Assembly: GCA_003342815.1 (NCBI GenBank)
Contig: PTEX01000273.1
Span: 62,001-126,000 of the forward strand
Source of the DNA: Eudromia elegans
Taxonomy: Eukaryota; Chordata; Aves; Tinamiformes; Tinamidae
Direction of reading: 5' to 3'
DNA length: 64,000 nt
A program made the translations under genes and the position numbers. The notes under the pieces are model-generated. The model did not search any database and was not told where the DNA came from. It worked only from the letters and a program-made list of their open reading frames with translations. Below, piece after piece: positions 1 through 11,700 of the stretch. Position 1 is the stretch's first letter. The number at the start of each line of letters is the position of its first letter.

Positions 1-1897
1 AATTTATCATTAAATTTAGGGAAAGATGAAAAAAAAGCAGAAGAGAGCAACATTTTGGCAAAGGTTAAACATCTTGTTCATGCTGTGGAGATCCTAATTA
101 GTGGTCAGAGGACTGACTTAGAACCCTGGATGGTTTTGAAGGTGAATAGAACTGATGCCTGTCCAAAAAGTCTGATGCCAGATAAGGAGGAAGGGAATTT
201 GGGGAAAATCATTACTATATATGAAAGCTGTGCAAGGAAGATAGATTCCTTTGTGTCATGTGATAAACGCCAAGATATCTGAAAGGAACTTTGAACTATG
301 ATTGCATCTCTTCTAGGCTAGAAGGTTGAAGTCATTAGACTTTAGTCATTAGACCTTGCACATCCTGATTGCTCTCGTTAGGTTCACAGCAATCATATCA
401 GCATATGAGTAGAAAAGTGCAAAGGGAATGCTCAGGAGAAAGATGCTTTTCTAAAACCACAGCCATACACTATTTTCAATGAACGCACAGCAGGTTTTCC
501 ATTAATCTCTAAATATACCAAAGTACCTGGTAGCCCTAGTAGACTCATTTCCCAGGAAGAGTCAACTATTCCATATATTTCTAATCTTTTTGCTAGGGCT
601 ACAGTAAGAAAGAGGCAGATGAAGTAGAGGATTTCAAAATTCCTCAGAAGTATTTGATGATATCTCTCTGATCCACTGAGTCGTGCATGATATGAACAGG
701 CTCCCTTTAAGTTTGATAGATAAAAGACTCAAGGAAGGTGTCAGCAATTAATCAAGTCACTACCTGTGCAAGCATCCAGAAAATAGTGAGACAACATGCA
801 AGTATTCTGTAAGTGCTGCTTGAGCAGGAAACAATCTTCCTCATTAAAGCTCATGGGGATTTTACCTAATCACTGTATACACTAAGTAAAGGCAAAGTGT
901 CTTTCTTGAAGGGGTGAGGCTGATTTTTAACTTTTATGCAATTTGTCATATTCTGAATAGAGCTAGGGGCTGATATGTTTATTCATACCAGCTTCAAGCA
1001 AAATATGTCCTTTTTTTACCTCTTATGAAACAACAGCCCTGAAAGTTAGAGGTAGAATATGGTCATCAGAGGGAGAACACAATGTGCTGGGAGTAACCAC
1101 AAGTTATAGTGGATTATAAATTGCACATCGTTCAGGTTATAGCACTGAGAGGTACACAAAATGTCTTTGAAGAGGTAGACTCTGTCTATTTGCTCTTCTC
1201 TGGGAGGCAAAGGGAGCTTCTTTGGCACAAAAGAAGGCATACTAAGGTTGATTCTTATTTTATCAAGACATAATGGATGCCAATTTTATGGAATATGATT
1301 TTTTGAAGATTATTGAAGCGCTTGGTGGAAAAAAAAAAAATCCAAAATGAACAAAGCAGTTATATGAAGAAGTATACATGAAATTAGAATGTATTTCTTA
1401 ATGGAAAGATTCATAGCTTTCAGTAACTGCTAAACAATAATTTTTGGAGTTGTATGTGTTGTTTATAGCATAAAAGACCATAAAATTGACCACCTCCTTT
1501 CAACAATATATACATATATGAAGACAAAAAGAAAGGTGTAACAAAATAAAGAAAACATGAAGAATCTTATGGGAAAAAATGGTCATGCAGGCAAAATGCA
1601 CAGTGCCAAGAGAGTGCTCTGGCTCAAAAAAGGATTTTAGAACAAGTGAGGTCACACAGTCCTATTATTATTGTGCTATTGACATGAAAGGAGGCAAGGA
1701 GTACAGTACCACAGTGAAATACAGAATTGTTCTCTATGCTATAACAAGACTTTTTGCCTAATTTATTTTTTACTGATATTCCTCTATCTTAAATAGGTCA
1801 ATGTAAACATGAGAGAGGCCTACCTAACCCCTCACCTGCTGTAATTGATGCTCTGGCTAGAATGATATAGCCTCCTGAGGGAGACAAGACAAATCAG

Positions 1898-1921
1898 CTA
1901 AGATACCAACTAAGATACCAA
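1898..1921. repeat. 12-bp tandem duplication
   Basis: The 12-mer ctaagataccaa is present twice in perfect tandem within MARCHF11 intron 2. It is probably a slippage duplication. Confidence 0.85.
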
Positions 1922-4900
1922 CTGATCAAATGCTCTATCTAGTAAAGCATTAGCACACAAAGAACCAGGAAAACTAATCTCAGATGTTTGTATAGCTGAT
2001 CTAGCAAAATTCTAAATATTAATTTTATCTTCTGTATCTCCAATCTTCATCCATTCCAACTAAAGAAGCATACTTTTTGTCATATAATGTTAAAATCCTA
2101 AGTAAACTAGGAACCTTCAAGTCTCTGAATGCAATCAGAGATTTGGAAAGTTTGCTTGCCCATTTTTTGCAGTTCTGATCTAAATCTCTTTCCAGCTTTA
2201 TTTTTCTGCTTTCTTATAGGCCTCCCTATAACTAAATCAATCCTCTCTTTCAAAGCTCTGTGCATTCAAACCATCTCTATTTCAACTTTACCTTCTAATT
2301 TTAATTCTTTACTCTATATTCTCTCATGTTCATTCCTGATAACTGCAGTTCCTATGCTGGTGACCATTCTGATCCCTCAGAGGAATGTTCTCTCTCTTCA
2401 TTGGACTTACTCAATTTTTGACATAAATTTAATTTAAATTAGCTTTAAAATTTTCAGAATTTCCATATTCTACCCTTTCTCAAGCAGTATGGATTCATTC
2501 TCCAATCCATCAACCTGCTCTGTAAAACAGGTATCATCTTAAATTTAAAATTCTGTTTGGATCTTCCTAATACTCTTAAAACTTGCAGATGCTTTCCACA
2601 GAACATATCTAAGACTGCTCACATATAAAAGTTTAATTTCTCATCACAACTTTCTTCTTATTTCTCAGTTACTGTAATACAGTTTTACAAGCTCTTGACA
2701 ATATGATTTCCTCAGCAGCCACAAGATTGCTTCAAATATAATTTTCTTTTAGTCCATTACTCTGACCACGTTATTGCTCTCCTTTCATCTCTATGCTGGT
2801 TCCCCTGCTCCCCAACGCATCACAGGAAAGACCTGACTACTCTTAAAGTTCTTGCGTGAGTTTACTGACTTATTAACTGTCTTCTAATAATGACTACTGA
2901 GATGCTGAATCTCATCTGAATATATGATACCTCAGATAGGTATTATATTTTCTACCAGTCCTCCCCTATTGCCTTCGCTTGTAAGTGTTGTCCGTAAAGC
3001 CTTATTATTTTCTTCAAAAGAGGCATTTTAAAACTTATCCCTATCTGAGATGACAAAAACTGAAAATTATTAGTGTACAGAGACTGCTGCTCTTTTGACA
3101 GGTTTTATATACCCCTATAGACTTGTCCCTTCTCCTTTGTTTATACTTCTTTGTAAATTGCCTAAGATTGGGACCATACTTTTTGTTCTTTTTGTGTACT
3201 TTATGTGTTCTTTCTGTAACCATTCTTAGTAGATAGTTTAGGTTTAAAAGTACATTTCAATACTTGGACCTTCCCCTCCTCCTTTTTTAGTTGTGTCTTA
3301 CAGAATGTAAATGCCTATGACCAGGTGAGCACAGTCATTAGCAATATCCACATAAATTTTCTAAACCTTCTTCTGAACAGTGGCATCTATATTGAGATAT
3401 TTGCAGAACTCTACAACTCCTGCATTTTTACTGTAAAGCACACGTGCATATCCATACACACACGGGGTGATAAAGGTCTTACCATATAACTCATGTCAGT
3501 GAAGTAACTCCAATGAGTGCAGACTACTCAGATTATACTTCAAGTAACCAAAAATGTGCTTAAATAATCCTAACTACAGCCCGCATTTTATGTCTATACT
3601 CTAATACCAAGCCGAATAATTAACAATTTACTTTTTATTTAAATAGCTCCTTGTTTTGACATCCTCCTGATGTCAAGAAAGTATCAAATAGTCATATAAT
3701 TAGCTTTTAAATTAGTAAATAAGCACATTATATCACTTTTACAACAGGCCAAATTCACCTAAACCACCAAAATATATGTGTTAATGAACAGAAGGATGTG
3801 CTAAACATCTTATATAATAGGACTTTATAATTGACTATAGTAGGAGCATAAATATAACATTCTTTAAATATATTTACATTTTTATAATAATGATAGAGTT
3901 TAGCATCAAAGATATTTTTTCTCAACCCTTTCATAACTATATTCCATTTCAAGTATTATTTCTGAGCCTTAGAATTGACACACTGCAATTTACAATCATA
4001 TTTAACTGCAAGTCTAGTGAATTAATTTACTAAAAGCTTAATAATTAAAAGGCCTAAGTAAAAAGAAAGCAACCTATTTATATGTTCTTTAAAAAGATAA
4101 ATTCTTACAAATTATAATGGCATATCAAAATATCGAAAACATTCTTGATGGTGCTTTTTTTTTATCTTTGTTAATATAAAATGAAAATTTAAGTAGTTTT
4201 AATATCCAAGTCAGACATTCAAAATTCTTTTATTTTTAAGGTATCTCAAAAATTTTTCAAAACTCCAGGCCTAAAACAGTATTTGTTTCATTCTGGCCTC
4301 ATTACAGACATGCTTATTTTCTAGTTAGGTCTTAACAGAAGATCGGGTCTGTTATTGGATCAAACTCTGTTCTGCCCTAAAGACCAAGTCCAGCAACAAG
4401 AACATGTGTTTTCATTAAAAGATTAGTTAACAGTTATATCTGTCTCTGTAATAAGATACCATCCTGAGAATGATGCTGAAAAGTTCAGTTTGCTTTTTAC
4501 TATGAAGCAGCCTATAAAACGTCATCAACTTGTTTGTATGCCTATCTCCCACTGTCAGTCAATTGTTTAATTTAATTATTTTTATGTTTTAAGATCTAGG
4601 TCTATATTAAGAGCCTATGTATTGCTAAGATTGGATCCTTAAAAAGTAATTAGCAGTTGCTGAAATGTACACAGGGACAGTGAAAGGACTGCTATAGGAA
4701 GAGGTGACTTATCATAATAAACTTTGTTCTTTGAATGTACTGCCCCAGAGAGGCACCCACTTTGGGATTATTTTCTCTACCATTCCAAATAGATGGAATC
4801 TTCACATATATTTCATTGTTTTGAAAGAAAATGTAGGAAAAAAATCTATTTCTAAACTCCCAAAGTATTGCCAGACTCCACAGATATTTCAACTAAAAGT

Positions 4901-5390
4901 AAATATGAAGCGTTCGTGTAAATCTGTATAGACAACTAATTTGAGAAAAAGTTACTTTGATAAACCTTTTTCTTTCTTATGACACTGCCTACACAGATCT
5001 AATCGGTAAAAGATCAAGCGGTACTTCTGATGACAAGGGCTGAAGCAGACTGCTAGCTAAACTATTCCTGTCCAAATATTACATCTAATGTAACTAGTCT
5101 TGTTTGCAAATTTAAGTGCATTGTTTACTTAATTGCCTCAATAAAAAAAATGTAAAATACCTCCAGATTAAAATTTTCAGGTCATTGTTTTTTAACAAAA
5201 ATCTAAAAGGGCTTAAAAATGCTTTTTTTTCTAGTAAAGCAAATGATCCAGTATCTGTCCAAAAGCTTACCAAGAGAACTGTTAAAAATAGGCAGTGCTA
5301 ATATAGTCAAGAGTGTAGGAGAGAAGTGAGGGCATGTTAAGATTAATCGCCCTTATAAAAATAAACACAGGACTGCCATTTTGAGAGTTC

Positions 5391-5413
5391 CTTGTAGTTA
5401 TTGTAACTACAAG
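5391..5413. repeat. Perfect 10-bp inverted repeat with 3-nt loop
   Basis: The arms cttgtagtta (5391-5400) and taactacaag (5404-5413) are exact reverse complements around the loop ttg. It lies in MARCHF11 intron 2, and no function is evident. Confidence 0.9.
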
Positions 5414-5649
5414 AAGAATTTTCAGTGATAGAAGAAAGGTATTACTGTGCACCTCCCAAAAGATGCATTACCTTTTGAGTGTTAGACATGCAATGTGTGA
5501 GTGCAAGTGTAATCTATCCGAGTATGTAACTCCATGAAATCTTGTATGCTAGTTATCAAGCATAGTAAAGGACAATCAGAATTAAATACAAAAAAAAGAA
5601 CATATCTAAGGTTTAGAAGAAATCAAGTCTTTTTTCATCTACCCAAGAT

Positions 5650-5690
5650 CTGAATCTAGTTTAAAAGAGATACCTGAATCTAGTTTAAAA
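5650..5690. repeat. 17-bp direct repeat, 24-bp period
   Basis: The sequence ctgaatctagtttaaaa occurs at 5650-5666 and again at 5674-5690. This indicates a recent local duplication in MARCHF11 intron 2. Confidence 0.9.
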
Positions 5691-6335
5691 ATAGACGCAA
5701 TAATCTATGAAGAGAATGGCATTATCTTTTGGCTCTTCACATTTCTATTTCACTTGCAATTTGGCCATAAATTGTTGCCTACTGTGTCACCAATTGAAAT
5801 TTTATATCTCTTTTGCTTCTGCTTTCCACAGAAATAGAATAGCTGCTCTTCAAACTGGGGCTTCATCTGCTGTCCACAGGTACGTATGTAGCAGCACTTG
5901 AGATATAGTTCTGCATCCTGCAGCTGCTGCTCCAGAATCTCCTACAAGTGCTGTGCCATCCCTGCCATCCCTGTGTAGATATTTAGACTACCTTGAGGCA
6001 CCAGAAAGTTTAGACATTGGAGCAAGTAGATCCAAGTCGCTCTATGTTTTGCTCTGTATGACTTATCTAACAAAAGGGTTTAACAACCTCCAAAGGCCAT
6101 TTATTTGTCAGCCAAAAACTAGAAGAACCTACTAGAACCAAGTGACTGCATGCTTTAACATACAGCGGCTCTTAAAAACTAACTTCAAGTGAGTGCTGAT
6201 GCTAGCTAGTAAAGTATTTAGGTTCTTTGCTTAGATATTTCAAAAAATCTAGATATGAGAGTAGTATTTTGTTTTTAAAAAAGACTAAAAATATGTACTT
6301 TTAAAAATATACAAGCAAATAAATAAAGAAATTAC

Positions 6336-6491
6336 CTGGCAAGGCTTTTTCATTTTAATTGCTATAACATGGTATCTGTAACAGCAGAGTTCACAGGTCC
6401 ATGACCCCCTTTCACTTATCCACTTTAACAGGCAAAGCTGATGTGTGTACCGTACTGACCCATCACAGCGGCAAGGATTTAACAATTCACC
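6336..6491 (-). CDS. MARCHF11: MARCHF11 exon 2 (RING-CH finger, second half)
   Basis: This 156-bp, phase 0-0 exon encodes 52 residues beginning [20 protein letters not shown] and ending KKPCQ. It supplies the third and fourth Cys, the His and the last three Cys of the C4HC3 RING-CH domain (NPCRC, YTHQLC, WTCELC). The first Cys pair is in exon 1. The acceptor reads TTTCCAG before 6491 and the donor GTAATT follows 6336. MARCHF11 is a membrane-anchored E3 ubiquitin ligase; in mammals it is linked to sorting of membrane cargo in the trans-Golgi and multivesicular-body route of testis and neurons. The assignment to MARCHF11 rather than paralogues MARCHF4 or MARCHF9 rests on the residues, on the exon 1 stretch ETRSVCSS, and on the ZNF622-RETREG1 neighbourhood. 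Confidence 0.93.
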
Positions 6492-7372
6492 CTGGAAAGA
6501 CAACACACCAATGTTAATTTTGAAAGAAACTTTAAAATCACATGAGAACCTGATACCAAAATATTGACAAGTCTGTAACCATGAGACGGTCTCAATGTCA
6601 ATACATGAAGTAATAAACACACTTTTTGTTGCAATAACATTCAGTAATTAAGCTATTTTAAAAGCATGTGAGTTCTCGTCACCACACCAAACGAGACGCC
6701 TGTGCCTGCGAGTGTATGTGAAACGCATGAAAGATTACCATGAGTCAAAAAGCAGTGACGTTGGGTCTTCCACACCCCTCAAGCGAACTGTTGGCAGCAT
6801 TTTCCCCACAGTTTTTCGTCACCATTGGTAAGGAAGGACCAGGTGACATCACAGGGAACTGCGTCCTCTGAAGAAGGTTCGGTGTTCGTCAGAGTTCGGT
6901 TAAAATAACAGAACTAAACATATCCACTGACGCTGGGTTTCCGTGTGGCATCAACCAGCTATTCTGTTATTCCCTTGACAGGTTTGTTTTAGCTGAGCGA
7001 AACCACACCGTGTGAGACGTTAGTTAAGGATCCATTGCTAGCACTGGGTCCAGTGAGGGCGTGAGAGAGGACACACCTGCACGCGTTTGTAAACTCTCAC
7101 CTCCCTTGGAAAGGACGGCAGGAGCCTGAGAGATCCGCGCTGCCTGAAGCCCCTGCGGGCAGCGAGGGAGGGCGGGAGGCCGGGCAGCGGCAACCCCCCA
7201 TTCGGCGGAGGCTCCGCGCGCCCCGCAGCGCCCCGGGCGAGCAGCGGCGCCCGGGCAGCGGCTGCCGGGCGGGAGCGGCGGCGCCGAGCCCTGTCCCTGG
7301 TGCTGATCGCTGCCGCCGCGGGGCGGGCACGGGAGAGGGGCCCGGCGCGCGGCGCGGCCGCCTCCGCCTCAC
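6492..7372 (-). other. MARCHF11: MARCHF11 intron 1
   Basis: This short intron of about 0.9 kb lies between the GTGAGG donor next to exon 1 and the TTTCCAG acceptor of exon 2. It changes from very GC-rich next to exon 1 (about 7130-7372) to AT-rich near exon 2. No other gene is seen in it. Confidence 0.85.
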
Positions 7373-7468
7373 CTGCTCGCGGCCCTGGAAGCAGATCTTG
7401 CAGATGGGGCCGGCGCCGCCGGGGTTGCTGCCGCTGCCGCTCTCGCTGCTGCACACGGAGCGCGTCTC
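7373..7468 (-). CDS. MARCHF11: MARCHF11 exon 1, 3' part (start codon missing in assembly gap)
   Basis: The visible 32 codons begin ETRSVCSSESGSGSNPGGAG and end PICKICFQGREQ. CKIC supplies the first two zinc-binding Cys of the RING-CH finger, and the frame joins exon 2 in phase 0 (donor CAG|GTGAGG). The codons are almost all G/C at the third position, as expected for a bird first exon in a CpG island. Upstream, the exon enters 308 bases of N. No ATG occurs on the minus strand between the gap and about 8.04 kb, so the initiator must lie in the gap, unless a further 5' exon exists. The in-frame TTG codons beyond the gap are not credible starts. The variable, proline-rich N-terminus typical of this gene is therefore not readable here. 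Confidence 0.88.
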
Positions 7469-7470
7469 GG

Positions 7471-7778
7471 NNNNNNNNNNNNNNNNNNNNNNNNNNNNNN
7501 NNNNNNNNNNNNNNNNNNNNNNNNNNNNNNNNNNNNNNNNNNNNNNNNNNNNNNNNNNNNNNNNNNNNNNNNNNNNNNNNNNNNNNNNNNNNNNNNNNNN
7601 NNNNNNNNNNNNNNNNNNNNNNNNNNNNNNNNNNNNNNNNNNNNNNNNNNNNNNNNNNNNNNNNNNNNNNNNNNNNNNNNNNNNNNNNNNNNNNNNNNNN
7701 NNNNNNNNNNNNNNNNNNNNNNNNNNNNNNNNNNNNNNNNNNNNNNNNNNNNNNNNNNNNNNNNNNNNNNNNNNNNNN
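7471..7778. other. Assembly gap (308 N)
   Basis: This is an unbroken run of N within the CpG island and MARCHF11 exon 1. Extreme GC content is the likely cause. The true length may differ from 308, so frame continuity across it cannot be assumed. Confidence 0.99.
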
Positions 7779-8139
7779 GGGGCGCCGCCAGCCGCCCAAC
7801 GGCCGCGCCGGGGACCGTTACTGGGCGCGCGGGGGAGGGGCAGCGCCAACGGCCGGAGCCCGCAACGGCCGCTGAGGCGGCTTCCCGCGCAGCCCCCGCG
7901 CCGCGCCCTGAGGCGCCGCCGCCGCCCTCGTCCCCTCGGCGCGCCGGGCTCCTCCGAGGAGAACTCCCCTTGCTCTCTGTTTTATTTTTATTTTTTAATT
8001 AAATTGGGTTTTCTCTGTAAAAGGTTATGGTTGCGAAGGCATCAATGAAGCAAGCAAGTGTCCAACCGCCGTAATCCTTAGGTTATAAAACAGGTAGCTC
8101 GCCTATTCTTCCGTGCTGGCTCTTTTCCTGTCTTCTCTC

Positions 8140-8156
8140 TTTTTTTTTTTTTTTTT
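8140..8156. repeat. Poly-T tract (17 T)
   Basis: A homopolymer run follows a pyrimidine-rich stretch upstream of MARCHF11. Confidence 0.9.
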
Positions 8157-8237
8157 CACCCAAGTTCATTACATTACCTCATTTCTAAAATTACCGCGAG
8201 CCTGCTAAAAGCATTGTGATCACACGCCTTCTGAAAA

Positions 8238-8257
8238 TGAATAAATAAATAAATAAA
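8238..8257. repeat. (AATA)n microsatellite
   Basis: About five copies of the tetramer aata lie immediately left of the second CpG-rich patch. Confidence 0.85.
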
Positions 8258-8264
8258 GCGCCGC

Positions 8265-8560
8265 TTAGAAATCCTTCGACGTTCGATTGCGGCTGCTGCA
8301 GGAAAAGCATGTGTGAACTTCAGCACGCGGAGCGGCGCCCGTGCCCGCCGGCGTCGCCGCGTGAGAGCGGCAGCAAGCGCGCGCCCGGGGAAAGGGGGAA
8401 GGGAACGCAGCGAAGGCCAAGGGCGGCTGCGGAGCCATATGCTCCTCCGGAGGCACGCTTACATGGAGAGCGGTGAGCTCACCCGGGCTGGTCGTCTCCA
8501 TTGGCTCCTCCGTGTTTCGTGCGAAAGAGGCTGCTCCGTGTTTCGCACCAAGAGGAGAAT
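8265..8560. promoter_or_regulatory. Second CpG-rich patch upstream of MARCHF11
   Basis: This GC- and CpG-rich block is separated from the MARCHF11 island by about 300 bp of AT-rich DNA with poly-T and AATA repeats. It could be a distal part of the same promoter or the start of a divergent transcript on the plus strand. This is inferred from composition only. Confidence 0.45.
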
Positions 8561-8729
8561 ATGTGTGGATGAACTCAGCGGCTGCTGGCACCAGAAGTAT
8601 TTTGATAATAGTGGCCTTCTTGATGTGGATTTTGTATTAGAAGATCAAAACCCTCTCTTACAGCCTTGCGCCTATTATGGAGGCCATGCAGCAGGCACAT
8701 TGATGGCCAAGAAAAGTGCACCTGCCTAA
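8439..8729 (+). other. Open frame of 96 residues, possible divergent transcript (unrecognised)
   Basis: From the first ATG at 8439 (MLLRRHAYMESGELT) this frame stays open for 96 codons and ends at TAA (8727-8729). The frame is also open upstream to about 8313 without an ATG. It leaves the CpG-rich patch into ordinary sequence. The second half (RICVDELSGCWHQKYFDNSG onward) has no domain, signal peptide or membrane segment that I recognise, and no clear splice donor. It may be a chance frame inside a non-coding RNA made divergently from the MARCHF11 promoter. I do not assign a function. Confidence 0.25.
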
Positions 8730-11700
8730 ACAAATTGCTCCAGAAGAGGTGCACATAGAGAGGTTGACCTCCCACAGTAGACTACGAGGTGTCATTGTAC
8801 TTCTTATTCAAGCACCCATTCAAGTGCCCACTCTCATGGTTACCATATTCAAAGAAGAAATGTAATCTTTGGGATATTCAGGCTGTTTAAGCTTTACATA
8901 TTTCAGCAATTAAAGTGTTTTTCAGTAACTTCTTCCTTTACACTTTTACAAAGCAACAGCAGGAGGTACAAGACACATACTCACTTCTAAAGCATGTGCT
9001 CCTGCATATATGAGAGATGGGAATGGGAAGGGTGACACTGCCAGTGACATTTGCAGGACTACTGAAAATGTGGAATTGTGAAATTCTTCTTCTTTTGATT
9101 TTCTCATAGCAAGGAACATCTGAAGAGGGTGGCAGACAGAACAGAAAAGGATTTAGGGCTGTACAAGGAGACTGATTCTGAAGCAAGAGGAGACGATCAC
9201 AGGCAACGAAAAAATAGTAATGATGTCAGAACAGAAACATGAGTCCAAAATACTGAGTGAAAGAAAACTAAAAACAAAGCTAAAAGTAAAATGCAGTCAA
9301 ACTAAAGCACTAAAATAATTGATAAACAGTAAAAAGCTATGCTCATCTGCGTCAGAGAATAACCGTGTGCTGTTGTCATTTTTACATGTGCGGTTTTATA
9401 CAATGCCTTTGTTTGCCATAAAGAAAATCAGTAAGTAAGTCAGCTTTTCAAAATAAGGGAAAATAAAAAGTCAACATTGAAATGGAATGACTTCCTTCTG
9501 AATAACTGAAAAAGAAAAATGTGACTAAAATATAAAGAAAATATGTGAGAAAGGTATATACTTAATTACATGTACTTAATATACTTAATCGTTCAAAAAT
9601 ATGTGAACGCAATGATTCTTAAATGCAAAAGGGAACACATCTAATATGATTTGAAAGAAGAATTATCACTCTTTTACGTATGTAATTAACTTAAGAGCTG
9701 ACTGCGAATGTGTGTTTCACAGACATCAGATTTTCAGTACGTCACCTGTTTGCGTGCCCATTAACAGCTGCAGATACATCGACTAAAATGAGAGGGCAAA
9801 GGCTATTGATCCCCATGTTTTGGAGCACATTAGTGTTCTCAGCATGCGGAGGGTGGGAGGAGATGCCAGCAAAAGAGCAGAAGAGGTGGAGAACGTTATA
9901 TAACACGTCCTCCAACCAAGGAAACATGCAGCCTTCTGCTGAGTGAGAGAGAGAGAGGAGCCAGAAAAAGAAAAATTGAAACACAAAGAAGAAAAATTTA
10001 AGCAGGAAAGGATATTCTGCTTCATAGCAGCAGTGGTGTAGGTGGCTGGGAGAAAGAAAAGAGATGCTGTAAACAGGAAAAAATAGTTGGTGATTAAGAG
10101 AGTGAGCCAGCACTCATGGGATTTGTGTTCAAGCACAGAGTTGCTCCACACGCCTTGAACAGCCTTGAGCGCGTGGGTGAGATAGGGGCACGTGGCCCAA
10201 AGGTGTCTGTGCTGCCTGGTGCCCACCCTCTGCCCTGGGTACAGGAGGGCCTCTCAAGCAGCACGAGCAGCCCAGGTTGAGGCACAGCTCCCTTCACCTC
10301 TGTGCCTTGTGCTCCACATAAAACCAGAACAGCAACGTTTGCTTTCTCATGTCAAATTTTGCCCTTCCTGTTAGAGTTTGTAAGGTTTTGCTGGCAGAAT
10401 CAGGCCGTACTTTTAGAGTCTTGGTCTTGGCTGTGCTATCCAGGCATTACAACAGTACAAATAGCAACAAACTATGGTACATTTAAAAAGAATACCAAGG
10501 TAATAAGACTGTGAAACGAATGCCATCTTATCACCTTCCATTGGGATACTTCCTGTTAGCTCTAAGGAAAGAATATGATACTTTAAAAATATCAAGAGAA
10601 GAACAAAAAAAATCACTTGCCAGTGTATTAAAATTTTTAAAAAATGAGACAGTAGAATACTTAAATAACAGATGATTATTATTATTATATTTACTAAATA
10701 GCACGTGTAAGTCTGTTTCAAAAATAAAATTCAGGCTGATGGGAGATCACCTGTAAACAAATATAATACATTTGGACTATAAGCAAATGCTTCTGTTTCA
10801 TTTGAAATGCATTCTACATGTTTCAAGTAACATTAAATGTGCTTCTGAGTAATATGCCCATCTGTTAAACTTACATGTTCAACTCCACAACACCAAAAAT
10901 AAGAGCAGATGGTTAATAGCAATGCTAGGGATTGTTTATTATTTTATTATTCATAGCACGTGACTGCATCTTGTTATGAACACACACTCATCCTGCAATG
11001 GAAACTTTTGCCGTTACGTCAAGCCATTAAAATCTCCCGTATACAGAAACCTATTGTCTAATCAAGCCATTATTTTTACGTTGCTCTCTTGCATTTCTGA
11101 GTGTGTGAGTACACGCTCCTGTGCAGCCCGGCATTGCTCTGCGTGCTTGAGCAGCAAACGCTTCTGGGCCTCGCATGGAGCGTTGTTTCTTCCTCGAGCT
11201 TCCCTGGGAGCTTTACTGCAGCGCCAGGGCAGCCCTTCTCCAGGGCTTGGGCTCCTGGGTTCCGGCGCTGCCCAGTGAAGTCCCGTCCTCCCCGCGTGGC
11301 GGCCGGGGACAGGGTGCTCAGCCAGGCCTGGGCTCATCCTCCTTCCCACCATGGTTCCTGAACCCTGGGGCACCCTGGCTCACCCGGGGCTCTGGGATGG
11401 GCTCTGTTGGCCAGGCCTGGCCCTGCTGAGCCCTGCAGCCCCCGCTGACACCGGCACCCAGGGTGAGTTCTCTCCAGCTCCCTTTTTTACCTTCTGCATG
11501 CTCCAATGAGGGTCATGGTTCTCACAGCAGCCTTAAGAAAAAAAAATGTATTCACTAATTATTTTAACAGGCTTTCAGGTCCTTACATGGGTCATGATAT
11601 AAAAGCTTCAACTTTTAATATAATTCAGTTCTTGGAATATTATCATACCTTTCATAATTATTCATGCCTTATCTGCCAGTATGACATTTTTCTTCAGAGC

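Larger units (their letters stand above)
1..6335 (-). other. MARCHF11: MARCHF11 intron 2 (partial, continues left)
   Basis: This AT-rich sequence lies downstream, on the minus strand, of MARCHF11 exon 2. It begins at the GTAATT donor at 6335-6330 and runs off the left edge, so the remaining MARCHF11 exons, which carry the two membrane helices and the C-terminal tail, are outside the window. I see no coding exon here. It holds small tandem duplications (12-bp unit twice at 1898-1921; 24-bp period at 5650-5690) and a perfect hairpin at 5391-5413. The longest open frame (2129-2437) is low-complexity pyrimidine-rich sequence and is not credible as a gene. Confidence 0.8.
7130..7965 (-). promoter_or_regulatory. 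MARCHF11: CpG island, MARCHF11 first exon and promoter region
   Basis: Very GC-rich, CpG-dense sequence starts inside intron 1, spans exon 1 and the gap, and continues to about 7.97 kb, where it falls abruptly to AT-rich DNA. No TATA box is evident. Promoter function is inferred from position at the 5' end of MARCHF11. The transcription start cannot be placed because of the gap. Confidence 0.7.

Noticed and set aside
2129-2437. 102-residue hydrophobic frame with ATG in MARCHF11 intron 2
   Set aside because: The composition is pyrimidine-rich low complexity. There is no family resemblance and no splice or promoter context.
3121-3215. Possible ancient LINE 3' end (ttgtaaattgcctaagattg)
   Set aside because: Only a faint resemblance to old LINE tails, and the flanks do not support an element boundary.
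7038-7875. Frames of about 190-250 residues running across the N gap on both strands
   Set aside because: They are made of unknown residues, start from non-ATG codons, and only reflect stop-poor GC-rich sequence. Only the 32 codons of MARCHF11 exon 1 at 7373-7468 are supported.
9742-10226. Two overlapping minus-strand frames of 123 and 147 residues
   Set aside because: Two overlapping frames on the same strand, both rich in Phe/Leu/Ser from pyrimidine tracts, and no homologous family.
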